A stretch of DNA of 55,198 nt from Anaerolineales bacterium. GTDB lineage: Bacteria; Chloroflexota; Anaerolineae; Anaerolineales; RBG-16-64-43. Positions within the stretch are counted from its first letter, which is position 1; every line of letters begins with the position of its first letter. Position numbers and translations under genes: made by a program. The notes under the pieces were generated by a model. That model did not search any database and had not been told where the DNA came from. It saw only the letters and a program-made list of their open reading frames with translations. The DNA lies in NCBI GenBank assembly GCA_016928575.1, contig JAFGKK010000016.1:1-55198 (forward strand), given 5' to 3'. Positions 8,056-16,004 of the stretch are shown piece by piece.

Positions 8056-9438
8056 TCAAGAAGCAGCATGAAAGGAACGCCCGGCAGTCGGCGATTCCGG
8101 CGGGCGCATCCGGCGCCGCAGAAACGCGGGGATTTCCAAATCTTCGCCGGAACAGATCGCCGTGGGAGTCATTTCCTCTGTGACGATCGTGCCGGTTTCC
8201 ACGGGGAAGCTTCCCGGGCGGGCGGCCGGACCCGGATCCTCCGCGGGGCCGGGGGCGGCCGTGCCGACGATCGGCCGCGACCGGTTGGGCGTACGCGCCG
8301 GCGCCGGCTGAAGCAACTGCGCCACCGGGCGGCGGACGGCCGCCGCGGGTTGTTCCGCCGCCAGCCGGGAGACGGGCGCGGCGGCGGAAGCCGGCGAACC
8401 TTCCGGCTTCGAATGCTTGAGCAGGATGTGCGAGGCGCCGGCGATCACGCTTCCCAGAGGCTGTCCGCCGACGCCGGTGGCGACGATGATCACCTGCACC
8501 CGGCCCTTCATCGCCGGATCGATCGCCGCGCCGAAGAAGACCTCGGCATTGGCGGCGTCGGCCGCCGCTTCCTGCATCGCCCGGTGCAACTCGGCCAATT
8601 CCAAATCCTCTCCGCCGGTGAAGTGCACCAGCAGGCCGGCGGCCGTTTCCAGCGACCCGATCTCGAGCATCGGATTGTGAAGCGCGGACCGAACGGCGAG
8701 GATCGCCTTGTCGGGCCCGGTGCCGTGCCCCACGGCCAGGCATGCGCCCCCCGCGAGCTGCATCAGCGAGCGCACGTGCGAGAAATCCACGTTCACCAAT
8801 CCCGGTCGGGTGATCAGCTCGGCGATCGCCTGCACGCCCTGGCGCAGGACATCGTCCGCCAGCCGCAGCGCCACGTCGAAGGTGGTTTGTTTGGGCGCCA
8901 CCTCAAGCAGACGGTCGTTGGGAATCGTGATCAGCGTGTTGCAGAAGGGGCGCATGGCTTCGATCCCTTCCTGCGCCGCCTGCATCCGCCGCTTGCCCTC
9001 GAACGAGAAGGGCAGGGTCACGATCGCGACGACGATCGCGCCTTGGGCGCGGGCGATCTCGGCCGCCACGGGGATGGCGCCCGTCCCGGTGCCGCCGCCC
9101 ATCCCCGCGGTCAGAAACACCATGTCGGCGCGCTGGAGCGCCTCCGCCAGTTCGCGGGAGCTTTCTTCGGCGGCAGCCCGGCCGACGGCGGGATCCCCGC
9201 CGGCGCCCAGCCCGCGCGTCGTACGCGGCCCGAGAGCCACCTGGCGCGGCGCCTGAGAGTGGTTCAGCGCCTGGTGGTCGGTATTGCAGGCGATAAACTC
9301 CACCCCGCAGACGCCGAGTTCGATCATCCGGTTTACGGCGTTCGAGCCGCCGCCGCCGAGGCCGACGACTTTAATCACCGTCTTGGGATGAGATTCGTTT
9401 TCCGCTTCCGGGGTCTCGAAATCGTTGGGAAAAATCAT
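8056..9438 (-). CDS. ftsZ: cell division GTPase FtsZ (T7 loop variant)
   Basis: A 460-residue tubulin-like GTPase forming the division ring. VVGLGGGGSNAVNRMI lies at about 25-39, the tubulin signature GGGTGTG at 114-120, and NDRLLEV at 174-180. After an Ala/Pro-rich linker the C-terminal peptide DLEIPAFLRRR (433-443) matches the FtsA/ZipA-binding tail. The T7 loop reads NVDFSHV (216-222): the first catalytic acid (Asp218, E. coli Asp209) is kept but the second (E. coli Asp212) is His221. AGAGGAG precedes the ATG and overlaps the end of the upstream gene. No ftsA, ftsQ or mur genes are adjacent, so this is not a dcw cluster; it may be a second FtsZ paralog, which the window cannot show. Confidence 0.95.
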   Translation of the reverse strand: MIFPNDFETPEAENESHPKTVIKVVGLGGGGSNAVNRMIELGVCGVEFIACNTDHQALNHSQAPRQVALGPRTTRGLGAGGDPAVGRAAAEESSRELAEALQRADMVFLTAGMGGGTGTGAIPVAAEIARAQGAIVVAIVTLPFSFEGKRRMQAAQEGIEAMRPFCNTLITIPNDRLLEVAPKQTTFDVALRLADDVLRQGVQAIAELITRPGLVNVDFSHVRSLMQLAGGACLAVGHGTGPDKAILAVRSALHNPMLEIGSLETAAGLLVHFTGGEDLELAELHRAMQEAAADAANAEVFFGAAIDPAMKGRVQVIIVATGVGGQPLGSVIAGASHILLKHSKPEGSPASAAAPVSRLAAEQPAAAVRRPVAQLLQPAPARTPNRSRPIVGTAAPGPAEDPGPAARPGSFPVETGTIVTEEMTPTAICSGEDLEIPAFLRRRMRPPESPTAGRSFHAAS

Positions 9439-9450
9439 GGCGGTCTCCTC

Positions 9451-10680
9451 TCACGTGCGTTCGGCGGCAAGGTATTCCACGCGGCACCCGCTGTCGCGCA
9501 ATCGCAGCGCGGCGGCCGCGGCGGGAGCGCCGCCGAGAATGGTGACTTTTTCCGCCTGGCTGGCTTCATCGATGGAAAAGCCGCAGACGGGCTGAAATGC
9601 CTGCATGTAGGTCCGCAGCGATTCCCAGGCGGCACCGGATAGAATTCCCGGATCGGCGGGCAGGAGCAGATAATGCCGCAGGGATTTTCGCCCGGCCTCG
9701 GCCGGCTGCAGCCTTTTGGACAGGGCGCGCCGCTTAAGGGAATCAACAATCGGCAGAGCGGATCCATTGTTGCGAAACCAGGCTTCGGAAGCTTCCGGGG
9801 CGCCGTCGTCCGCCGATAAAATCCAAAAGCACAGGCAAAGAACCGGCGCGGCGAATCCCCCGGCGGAGGCGATCTGGGCCGCCTGCAGGTTGACATCCGC
9901 CTGGCGCAGAGGATCGACGGGGGGATACTCCGGATCCGTCAAATCGCCGACCGTCGCTCCCGCCTTCAATCCGATCAGCGGCAGGCTGGTGCCGAGCGTG
10001 CGCCGGACGACGTCATCCGTCCAAAGGTACCCCTGGAAACCCAAATGATCCTGCGATCCAGGCGTGGTAAGGTAGGGGCGGGCCTCCGGCCAGCGGGCGG
10101 GGCCGCCCGAGCCCCAATCGAGAGGGCGGTTGCGGGCCGAAAAATCACACGCAACGGCCAGGTTCCTCGCCAAGTCACCCTTTCCGCAATGATCCAAACC
10201 GGATAGGAAAGCTTCCAAAAAAGCCAAACTCCAGTAATTTCCGCAAGGATCCAGCATCGGAAAAACCGGGGTCATCCCTTCAGCAAGGACCGCTTCGGCG
10301 ACGGGCGGGAAAACCGAGAGGAATTGCCGCACGGGGGATGGGAAGCTTCGGCCGCCGGCGACCCAAGAGGATACAAGATTGGGTGCGGGGAAGGGGGCGA
10401 TAAAATGCGCGCCGGCGCGCCGGTAAGCCCGGAAAATGGAATAGGCGACCGCCGGCGGAGGCTGGATCGGTTCACGGTCCAGGAGGATGATGGGTTCGAC
10501 TCCGGCTTCCGTCAACATCCGGATAAATCCTTCGGGGATGGCTTGCGAGATCGATGTGGAGAGAACCAGCCACCGCAGGTCCATGGACAGCAATTCGGGG
10601 AGCCACAACTCCGCATCTTTGACACGGAAATGGCGGTCGTCCTGGAAATAATGGATCCCCAATCCTGGAGAGGTCTTCAT
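9451..10680 (-). CDS. TIM-barrel-like hypothetical protein, first gene of ftsZ operon
   Basis: About 409 residues from the ATG at 10680 (MKTSPGLGIHYFQDDRHF). The alternation of strands and helices (DLRWLVLSTSI, GVEPIILLDREP, GAHFIAPFPAPNLVSSW, GNYWSLAFLEAFLSG) resembles a glycoside-hydrolase-type (beta/alpha) barrel, but I see no diagnostic catalytic pair. There is no signal peptide, so a cytoplasmic location is likely. An in-frame upstream ATG at 10743 would add 21 residues; AAGG 6 nt before 10680 favours the shorter form. The stop lies 12 nt before the ftsZ start, and the ftsZ ribosome site overlaps it, so the genes are coupled. Function unknown. Confidence 0.75.
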   Translation of the reverse strand: MKTSPGLGIHYFQDDRHFRVKDAELWLPELLSMDLRWLVLSTSISQAIPEGFIRMLTEAGVEPIILLDREPIQPPPAVAYSIFRAYRRAGAHFIAPFPAPNLVSSWVAGGRSFPSPVRQFLSVFPPVAEAVLAEGMTPVFPMLDPCGNYWSLAFLEAFLSGLDHCGKGDLARNLAVACDFSARNRPLDWGSGGPARWPEARPYLTTPGSQDHLGFQGYLWTDDVVRRTLGTSLPLIGLKAGATVGDLTDPEYPPVDPLRQADVNLQAAQIASAGGFAAPVLCLCFWILSADDGAPEASEAWFRNNGSALPIVDSLKRRALSKRLQPAEAGRKSLRHYLLLPADPGILSGAAWESLRTYMQAFQPVCGFSIDEASQAEKVTILGGAPAAAAALRLRDSGCRVEYLAAERT

Positions 10681-10894
10681 GGCAGCCTTTTTCTTTTCTA
10701 CCCCCTTTGGATGCAATTTACATGCCAGGCGTTGTTTTACCATAATTTAGAGGAACGCCTGCTCTTCACCCATAATCGGAGATCCAGACACCCGAGATAG
10801 ACATCAGCATGACCGACGGCGGTTGGACCGGACCCCCTCATTGAGCAGGCGGTCGGGGTGACAAACTACGCGTGAAAAAAGCGATAAGCTTCCT

Positions 10895-10923
10895 TTGACA
10901 AGCGGAAAAAAGGCGGTTATTAT
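10895..10923 (+). promoter_or_regulatory. sigma-70-type promoter of lipoprotein gene 1
   Basis: TTGACA at 10895-10900, a 17-nt spacer and TATTAT at 10918-10923 give a near-consensus housekeeping promoter. Transcription would start near 10930, leaving a leader of about 70 nt before the ATG at 11003. The rest of 10681-10894 holds no supported gene. Confidence 0.75.
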
Positions 10924-11002
10924 TGGTAAATCTATGAGGGGGATCATGAATTCTGGGCTCTCATAGAAATTCTCATCACAAGGAATTAAAAGGAGGGTCA
11001 CA

Positions 11003-11632
11003 ATGTTCTCGAAGAAATCCGTCTTCGCGGTAGGACTCATGCTGTTCGCCGCCTCCATGGCGTGCAGCAATCCGATCACGGATTACCTGTCCACCCAAAC
11101 GGCGGTGAAGCAGACGGCCACCGCGACGATGTGGACGCCCACCCCGACCGACACGCCGACGCCCACCCCGACCGACACGCCGACGCCCACCCCGACCGAC
11201 ACACCGACGCCCACCCCGGATCCACGTTATCAGGAAACCTATGGTTTGTTCGATTTTTCCTACGTGCCTCCTCGGGGATGGAAAAAGAATTCCGGCGAGG
11301 ATCTGATGGCCTGGGAAGGCCCCGGCAACACCGCATTATATTTTTATACGAACCGGGTGAACGCCTCGGCCAACGAGATCGTTGATGTGCTCGTAGTTTT
11401 GTATTACGAAGAATACGGTTTCGAATGCGAGAGTCAAGGCGATTTTGAGATCAACTCCGGTTTGGACGGCGCCTGGATGACGTGCGATCTACCGAACAAC
11501 ACCCTGGTCCAGGAGTACATCGTCTCAGAGAAAGGTAAATATGTGGATGCCGTCTACTTGCGCGAAGACGGAGAGGATGAAGACCAGGATCCGGTCGTGG
11601 AAGATTGCATCCGGTCTATTGAATTCGATTAA
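11003..11632 (+). CDS. lipoprotein with Thr-Pro stalk (paralog 1)
   Basis: A 209-residue exported lipoprotein. The signal peptide MFSKKSVFAVGLMLFAASMA is followed by Cys21 of the lipobox, then SNPITDYLSTQTAVKQTAT, which is shared with two neighbours. A Pro/Thr/Asp stalk follows (three copies of PTDTPTPT), then a globular domain of about 130 residues with no recognised family. AAGGAGGG precedes the ATG. The gene has its own promoter (10895) and terminator (11665). The stalk suggests surface display away from the membrane; the ligand is unknown. Confidence 0.85.
   Translation: MFSKKSVFAVGLMLFAASMACSNPITDYLSTQTAVKQTATATMWTPTPTDTPTPTPTDTPTPTPTDTPTPTPDPRYQETYGLFDFSYVPPRGWKKNSGEDLMAWEGPGNTALYFYTNRVNASANEIVDVLVVLYYEEYGFECESQGDFEINSGLDGAWMTCDLPNNTLVQEYIVSEKGKYVDAVYLREDGEDEDQDPVVEDCIRSIEFD
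11134..11219 (+). repeat. 24-bp in-frame tandem repeat encoding the Pro-Thr stalk
   Basis: Units starting GACGCCCACCCCGACCGACA occur at 11134, 11158 and 11182, with a partial fourth at 11206. The exact 24-nt period keeps the reading frame and adds eight residues per unit, so copy number can change stalk length without breaking the protein. Confidence 0.85.
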
Positions 11633-11664
11633 GTTGTCTACAACAGCACGAGTCTAATCGTCGT

Positions 11665-11707
11665 CCCGCACAGGCGGTCGGTTTTTGGGCGCCTGTGCGG
11701 GATTTTT
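11665..11707 (+). terminator. intrinsic terminator after lipoprotein gene 1
   Basis: A 12-bp perfect stem, CCCGCACAGGCG at 11665-11676 with CGCCTGTGCGGG at 11690-11701, followed by A and five T. It lies 33 nt past the stop codon. Confidence 0.9.
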
Positions 11708-11763
11708 ATGAGGCAAGGCATCCCGAAGCCGCTTATACAAAACCCTTTTTCAAGAAACAGACG

Positions 11764-12354
11764 ATGAAGAAAATTGGATTTCTCTTTCCCGTTTCCTTGT
11801 ATTTTCTCATATCCGTATCCTGTTCCAACCCGATCGCGAATTATTTCTCTACCCGGACCGCAGTCCTGCAGACGGCTACGGAGACGATGTAAACTTCGAC
11901 CCTGACCAAAACACTGACCAACACGCCGGAACCGTGCTACATCGAACTTGGCGGATCGGTGGGCTTTTCCTCCGCGCCGTCGAAGGAGTGGAAGTGGAAT
12001 ACCGGCGGGGAACTCATGGGCTGGAACGGACCTGGAGGCGCCGAGTTGCGTTTCTCCGGGGAAAGGTTTGAGTTTGCTCCGGAAGAAATCGCCGGACTCG
12101 TAGGGGAGTATTACGAAGAAGAATACGGCGCCGAGTGCAAATCCAACGGAACCTTTGCCAACGACGCCGGAGTGGAATCCGCTTGGATGACGTGCATCGT
12201 TGAGCTTGCGGACGGCACCGCTCGGTTGTCCTCGTACTTTTTCTCGGACGGGGACGGCCACATGATCGTCGCCACGTAAGGGCGGGATGAGGACTGGGAA
12301 GAGGGACAAGACAAGATAGCGGAAGATTGCCTGAGGACGGTGAGATTCGAATAG
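11764..12354 (+). pseudogene. broken lipoprotein gene (paralog 2), two in-frame TAA codons
   Basis: The frame begins MKKIGFLFPVSLYFLISVSC with a lipobox-like Cys and the shared SNPIANYFSTRTAV module. It then meets TAA at about 11890-11892, where paralogs 1 and 3 have the Trp codon of ATMWTPTP. The same frame stays open and homologous to paralog 1 (KEWKWNTGGELMGWNGPGGA) up to a second TAA at 12277-12279. It continues as GRDEDWEEGQDKIAEDCLRT to a TAG at 12354, matching the C-terminus of paralog 1. No frameshift is seen. TGG to TAA needs two substitutions, so a single sequencing error is unlikely. The ribosome site is weak. Confidence 0.8.
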
Positions 12355-12460
12355 AACCGGCGGGAGTTAACATCCTTCGCGCAATTCCGGAGCACCGGGT
12401 TATTCGTTAAGGATGGGAGTGGATCTTCGCAAACACACCAAGTTTTAAGGAGACGACTCA

Positions 12461-13207
12461 ATGAAAAAAGCTTTGTTCCTGTTTCCGGCAGCCATGATCT
12501 ACCTCGTTTCCGTATCCTGCTCCAACCCGATCACCAGCTACTTCTCCACCCGGACGGCGGTGATGCAAACCGCAACGGCGACGATGTGGACTCCGACCCC
12601 GACCAACACGCCCACCAACACGCCGACCTTCACGCCGACCTTAACCCCCACGCCGGATTTCCTCTTCGCCGACGATTTCGAGGATCCGGATTCCGGATGG
12701 ATGGAGGACGAGGACGACTACGCGCTGTTGGAGTATTCAGACGGCGGATACCGCATGAAAATAAAAACCGACTACCTGATCGCTTGGTCGTTCGTCCCGG
12801 GCGAGGAGGATTACGGCGACGTGCGGATCGAAGTCGAAGTCGAGAAAATCGGTGGGCCGAAATCGACCGAATTCGGAATCATGGCCCGCTTCGTGGACCG
12901 CAATAATTTTTACCTCTTCGCGATGACCGCCGACGGGTACGCGATCATCGAGAAGAAGGAAGACGGGGAATACAGCGGCATATCCGGCGACGAATTCGAA
13001 GAAGTGGACGGAATCGATCCCAACGGGGTGAACCAGGTCTCCGTCGTATGCCGAGGCGAAGAATTGGAATTGTACGTGAACGGAAATCTGGTCCTGAGCG
13101 CGACGGATGATTCCTTCGAGGAGGGTCAGGTCGCGTTGGCGGTCGGAACCTTCGACATCGCGGGGGCGGATGTTTTGTTCGACAACATGTTCATCCGGCA
13201 GGCTTGA
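12461..13207 (+). CDS. lipoprotein with Thr-Pro stalk and LamG/concanavalin-like domain (paralog 3)
   Basis: A 248-residue lipoprotein. The signal peptide ends at Cys20 (VSVSC; Ser rather than the usual Leu at -3), followed by the module shared with paralogs 1 and 2 and a PTNTPTNTPTFTPTLTPTP stalk. The C-terminal domain (FADDFEDPDSGWMEDEDD, then FGIMARFVDRNNFYLFAM and LELYVNGNLVLSATDD) looks like the concanavalin-like/DUF1080 jelly roll found in carbohydrate-binding proteins. TAAGGAGA precedes the ATG. The N-terminal module is shared but the C-terminal domain differs from paralog 1, showing domain swapping behind a common anchor. Sugar binding is inferred from the fold only. Confidence 0.85.
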   Translation: MKKALFLFPAAMIYLVSVSCSNPITSYFSTRTAVMQTATATMWTPTPTNTPTNTPTFTPTLTPTPDFLFADDFEDPDSGWMEDEDDYALLEYSDGGYRMKIKTDYLIAWSFVPGEEDYGDVRIEVEVEKIGGPKSTEFGIMARFVDRNNFYLFAMTADGYAIIEKKEDGEYSGISGDEFEEVDGIDPNGVNQVSVVCRGEELELYVNGNLVLSATDDSFEEGQVALAVGTFDIAGADVLFDNMFIRQA

Positions 13208-13218
13208 CTCACGCCGTT

Positions 13219-13258
13219 AGAAAAAGGCGGGGCGCCGAAGGGCGCTCCGCCTTTTTCT
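13219..13258. terminator. bidirectional intrinsic terminator
   Basis: AGAAAAAGGCGGGGCGCC pairs with GGCGCTCCGCCTTTTTCT (one G-U pair) with a short loop. It sits between the rightward lipoprotein gene and the leftward peptidase gene, with A- and T-tracts serving both directions. Confidence 0.9.
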
Positions 13259-13271
13259 AAGGAAATCCAAT

Positions 13272-16001
13272 CTAGCGGGAGACGGCAATCTTAACCACGC
13301 GGCCGGAACCGTCCAGGCTGATCTTTGCAAATTGTCTGATCGCCTGCCCGTGGGCTTCGGATTTCCGGTCAAGGGCGACCACCCAGGCCGGAGAGCGGGG
13401 TGTGGACTGCGGTTTCCGGCCGGGCGAAGCATCTTTGGCTTCCCCGGAAGGAACTCCTTGCCCTTCCTGCGGATGGAGAAACCGGATTCGGCTGTCGCCC
13501 ATCCCGGGCAGGTAATGCGCCATGGCCTTTTTAAGCTCCAACTGGACCTTCGGCGATGGTGAGCTTCCGTTTTCGACAAAGTCTTCCTTGGCAAAAATGG
13601 TTTTGATCCGCTCCGGGGAGAAGCGCCGGCGCGGAATGCCCCTTTGACCCCGTTTTGCAGAACCGGTTTCCGAAGCATAGAGCGGATCGCCGAGCAAAAT
13701 GAACGAGATCAGGGTTTTTTGGTCTTCCGGATCCAGAAATCCCTGGCGCCGGTTCATTTCCTCGGTGAAGGCCAGTTTGGCCAGACGCAGGGATTCGCCG
13801 GCCGGGACGCCCGAAAGGCAGTTTTGCAGAAACAGGTGCGCCAGCAGATCGGCGGCGATCAACGGCGCCGCTGCGGCTCCGTAACAGATCTTGGTCGATC
13901 CGACCAGCGCCCGGGTTCCGGCGCCCAGAAAAGCGATGCTCAGCGCGTCGCGAACCCCTTTGCCGCGGATGTTGGCTCCGTAGCACGCCTCGGTGAATAC
14001 GACCTGCGGCACGTTCCCGGCTTCTACAACCTGGGAAGGATTCAACACGATCGGAAATTCGGCGTCGGCCGGACCCTTCCCGCTGCTTTCCCGCTGGCCG
14101 AGCCATTGCGGCCCGCGTTCCAGTCCGTGCAGGTTGAAGTAGGAATACTTCGGTCGGGCCAGGAATTCCTTCGGAAGGGTGCCGCTGTGGATGGGCGGGG
14201 CGACCAGCAGGGAGGCGGTGGAGGAAACGGGCCGGAACACGTTCCCCGACGCCCGCTTCCAAACGGCGGCGGTGCAGGCGGATCCCTTCCGGAAACGCGC
14301 CGTCCCGGGACGCAGCAGTGTGCGAATTACCCACCACAAGGATTCGATGACGGTTTTCCGGGCGGCCGACTCCCGCTCCGCGATCCTGCCCAACGTCTCC
14401 AGCAGGAAAACCGCCTTGGAATCCGGCGGCGTGGGGATCCGTCCGACTGGCCATTCGGGGACGAAATAATTCTCGTCGCGCGCAGCATACGGGTTGTCGG
14501 AGGGAACGTCGGCGTCGTCGTCGTCCGCCGGATTGGGAAGCCGGTGGAAGGGAATCACCTCTTCCCCGCCCACGATCAGAAGCGCGCCGAGCATTTCACT
14601 TTTTTCTTCGAGGAAAGCGCAGATCCCGCTGATGAGGGTTTTTACCTGCCAAGCGTTGGCGGGATCCACCGGCGAAAGTCCGAACGCCTTTAGGTTTTCG
14701 CTGTCGTCGACATCCGCCAAGTAGGCGGACCATCCGCCCATCCCGCGTTTGCTGCGAAGAATACTTTGCAGGCGGTCGTCGATCTGCGGAAGGGCGCCGG
14801 CGCCGTAGATAGCCGTCAGGCGCTTGCGGCTGGTGAGGATGAGGTAGGCCGGCTGGCGGGAATCCTTTTTACGGGTGCCTTTGCGCACCCTCAAGCGGCC
14901 GGCCACCCGGTCCAATTCGCGCCGCAGATCGTCCAGCCCGGAATCTTCGCGCCGGGCGGTCGGCGTCGTCGTTTGGGTTTTCGGCGCCGGAGGTTCCGGC
15001 TGGCGGACCGCGCCGGCATGGTTGTACGGTCCGGATGTTTTTTCGTCGGAAGAATCGAATGGGCCGGGGAATAATTCACCGGGGATCGGCTCGATCACTA
15101 CCGGTCCGGACGGAGATAACGGCGGCGGATTCTCGGCATCGAAATCGGGAAACCTCAGGACGGGAATGTCGGCCGGAAGGTCGGGCGGCTCCGGGCCGGG
15201 AGGGCCGGAGGCAAGCCGATTCCATCCGGCGGCCGCGGCCACTTCGGCAGGCAGGGCGGTGGAAAGCTCGGCCGTCATCTGCGCTGGCCATAACGAGCGG
15301 TAGGGATTGAGCGCGCCCAGGTAGCGGTCGGCCACTTCGCTTGCCGGATCCGCGACCGAGACCGCGTGCAGGAGTTCGACGCCTTGGGCATTGCGCCCTG
15401 TGGAAAAACAGGATTGCGCCATCAACAGAAGGAAGGCGGCGCATCCCGGCCAGCGGGTGCGGTACTCGCCTCCGGCCGAAAGTACAACGGCGTGTTCCGA
15501 AAGCCGCCAAAGAGTCTGAAGATGGACGAGCGCCGGAAGGGCCTGGTCCGCCCCGGCGCACAAGACCGTCTCGGCGGATAGGCGGGCTTCCTGCCAACGG
15601 CCGTCCTTCAACAGGCGCAGGGAGGTTTGAAGAGGATCGGCCCAATCCGGGAGACCGGCGGCGGTGGAGACGGCGGCGCCCAAAGCGAACAAACATCCGT
15701 CCACTTCGGCGGACAGCGCGCTGCAACCGGTTCTGCGGAGCAGGGCGGAGAGTGTGCCGTAGGCTTTGCCGGACTCCGGATCGGCTTCGATCACCTGCCG
15801 AAGGTGTTGGACGGCTTGGTCGGTTTCGCCCGTCCGCAGGCAGGCGTCGGCCAACCGGGCGCGGACTCGGAAATCTCCCGGCCAGCGCGCCAGCCACTCC
15901 AAACAGGCGCGTTTTGCGTATGCCGCGCCCGTCGCGGCGGAAGAAGCGGCCGAAAGCGAAAGCGCGGCGTCAACGGCGGCAAGGAATACTGAGCGCTCCA
16001 C
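13272..16001 (-). CDS. TPR protein with clan CD (gingipain C25/caspase-fold) cysteine peptidase domain
   Basis: A 909-residue protein. Residues 1-230 are helical TPR-like repeats, 260-350 a Pro-rich linker, and about 385-780 a peptidase domain resembling family C25. Supporting motifs are LIVGGEEVIPFHRLP (475-489), SDNPYA (501-506), the catalytic His in YFNLHG (His625), the catalytic Cys in VFTEACYGA (Cys673), FLGAGTRALVGS (691-702) and ILLGDPLYA (768-776). There is no signal peptide or propeptide, so it should act inside the cell, unlike secreted gingipains. It starts at GTG, 3 nt after the stop of the giant TPR gene, with GAGGTGA upstream, so the two are coupled. Substrate and activation signal are unknown. 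The dyad call rests on motif reading. Confidence 0.85.
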   Translation of the reverse strand: MERSVFLAAVDAALSLSAASSAATGAAYAKRACLEWLARWPGDFRVRARLADACLRTGETDQAVQHLRQVIEADPESGKAYGTLSALLRRTGCSALSAEVDGCLFALGAAVSTAAGLPDWADPLQTSLRLLKDGRWQEARLSAETVLCAGADQALPALVHLQTLWRLSEHAVVLSAGGEYRTRWPGCAAFLLLMAQSCFSTGRNAQGVELLHAVSVADPASEVADRYLGALNPYRSLWPAQMTAELSTALPAEVAAAAGWNRLASGPPGPEPPDLPADIPVLRFPDFDAENPPPLSPSGPVVIEPIPGELFPGPFDSSDEKTSGPYNHAGAVRQPEPPAPKTQTTTPTARREDSGLDDLRRELDRVAGRLRVRKGTRKKDSRQPAYLILTSRKRLTAIYGAGALPQIDDRLQSILRSKRGMGGWSAYLADVDDSENLKAFGLSPVDPANAWQVKTLISGICAFLEEKSEMLGALLIVGGEEVIPFHRLPNPADDDDADVPSDNPYAARDENYFVPEWPVGRIPTPPDSKAVFLLETLGRIAERESAARKTVIESLWWVIRTLLRPGTARFRKGSACTAAVWKRASGNVFRPVSSTASLLVAPPIHSGTLPKEFLARPKYSYFNLHGLERGPQWLGQRESSGKGPADAEFPIVLNPSQVVEAGNVPQVVFTEACYGANIRGKGVRDALSIAFLGAGTRALVGSTKICYGAAAAPLIAADLLAHLFLQNCLSGVPAGESLRLAKLAFTEEMNRRQGFLDPEDQKTLISFILLGDPLYASETGSAKRGQRGIPRRRFSPERIKTIFAKEDFVENGSSPSPKVQLELKKAMAHYLPGMGDSRIRFLHPQEGQGVPSGEAKDASPGRKPQSTPRSPAWVVALDRKSEAHGQAIRQFAKISLDGSGRVVKIAVSR

Positions 16002-16004
16002 GGG

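Noticed and set aside
7804-9642. 612-residue open frame on the plus strand
   Set aside because: It lies antisense to ftsZ and its neighbours, has low-complexity Arg/Gly-rich content and no homology; it is a high-GC shadow frame.
11764-12354. Stop-codon reassignment or programmed readthrough of TAA in paralog 2
   Set aside because: TAA ends normal genes in the window (for example the first lipoprotein and the leader peptide); decay is simpler.
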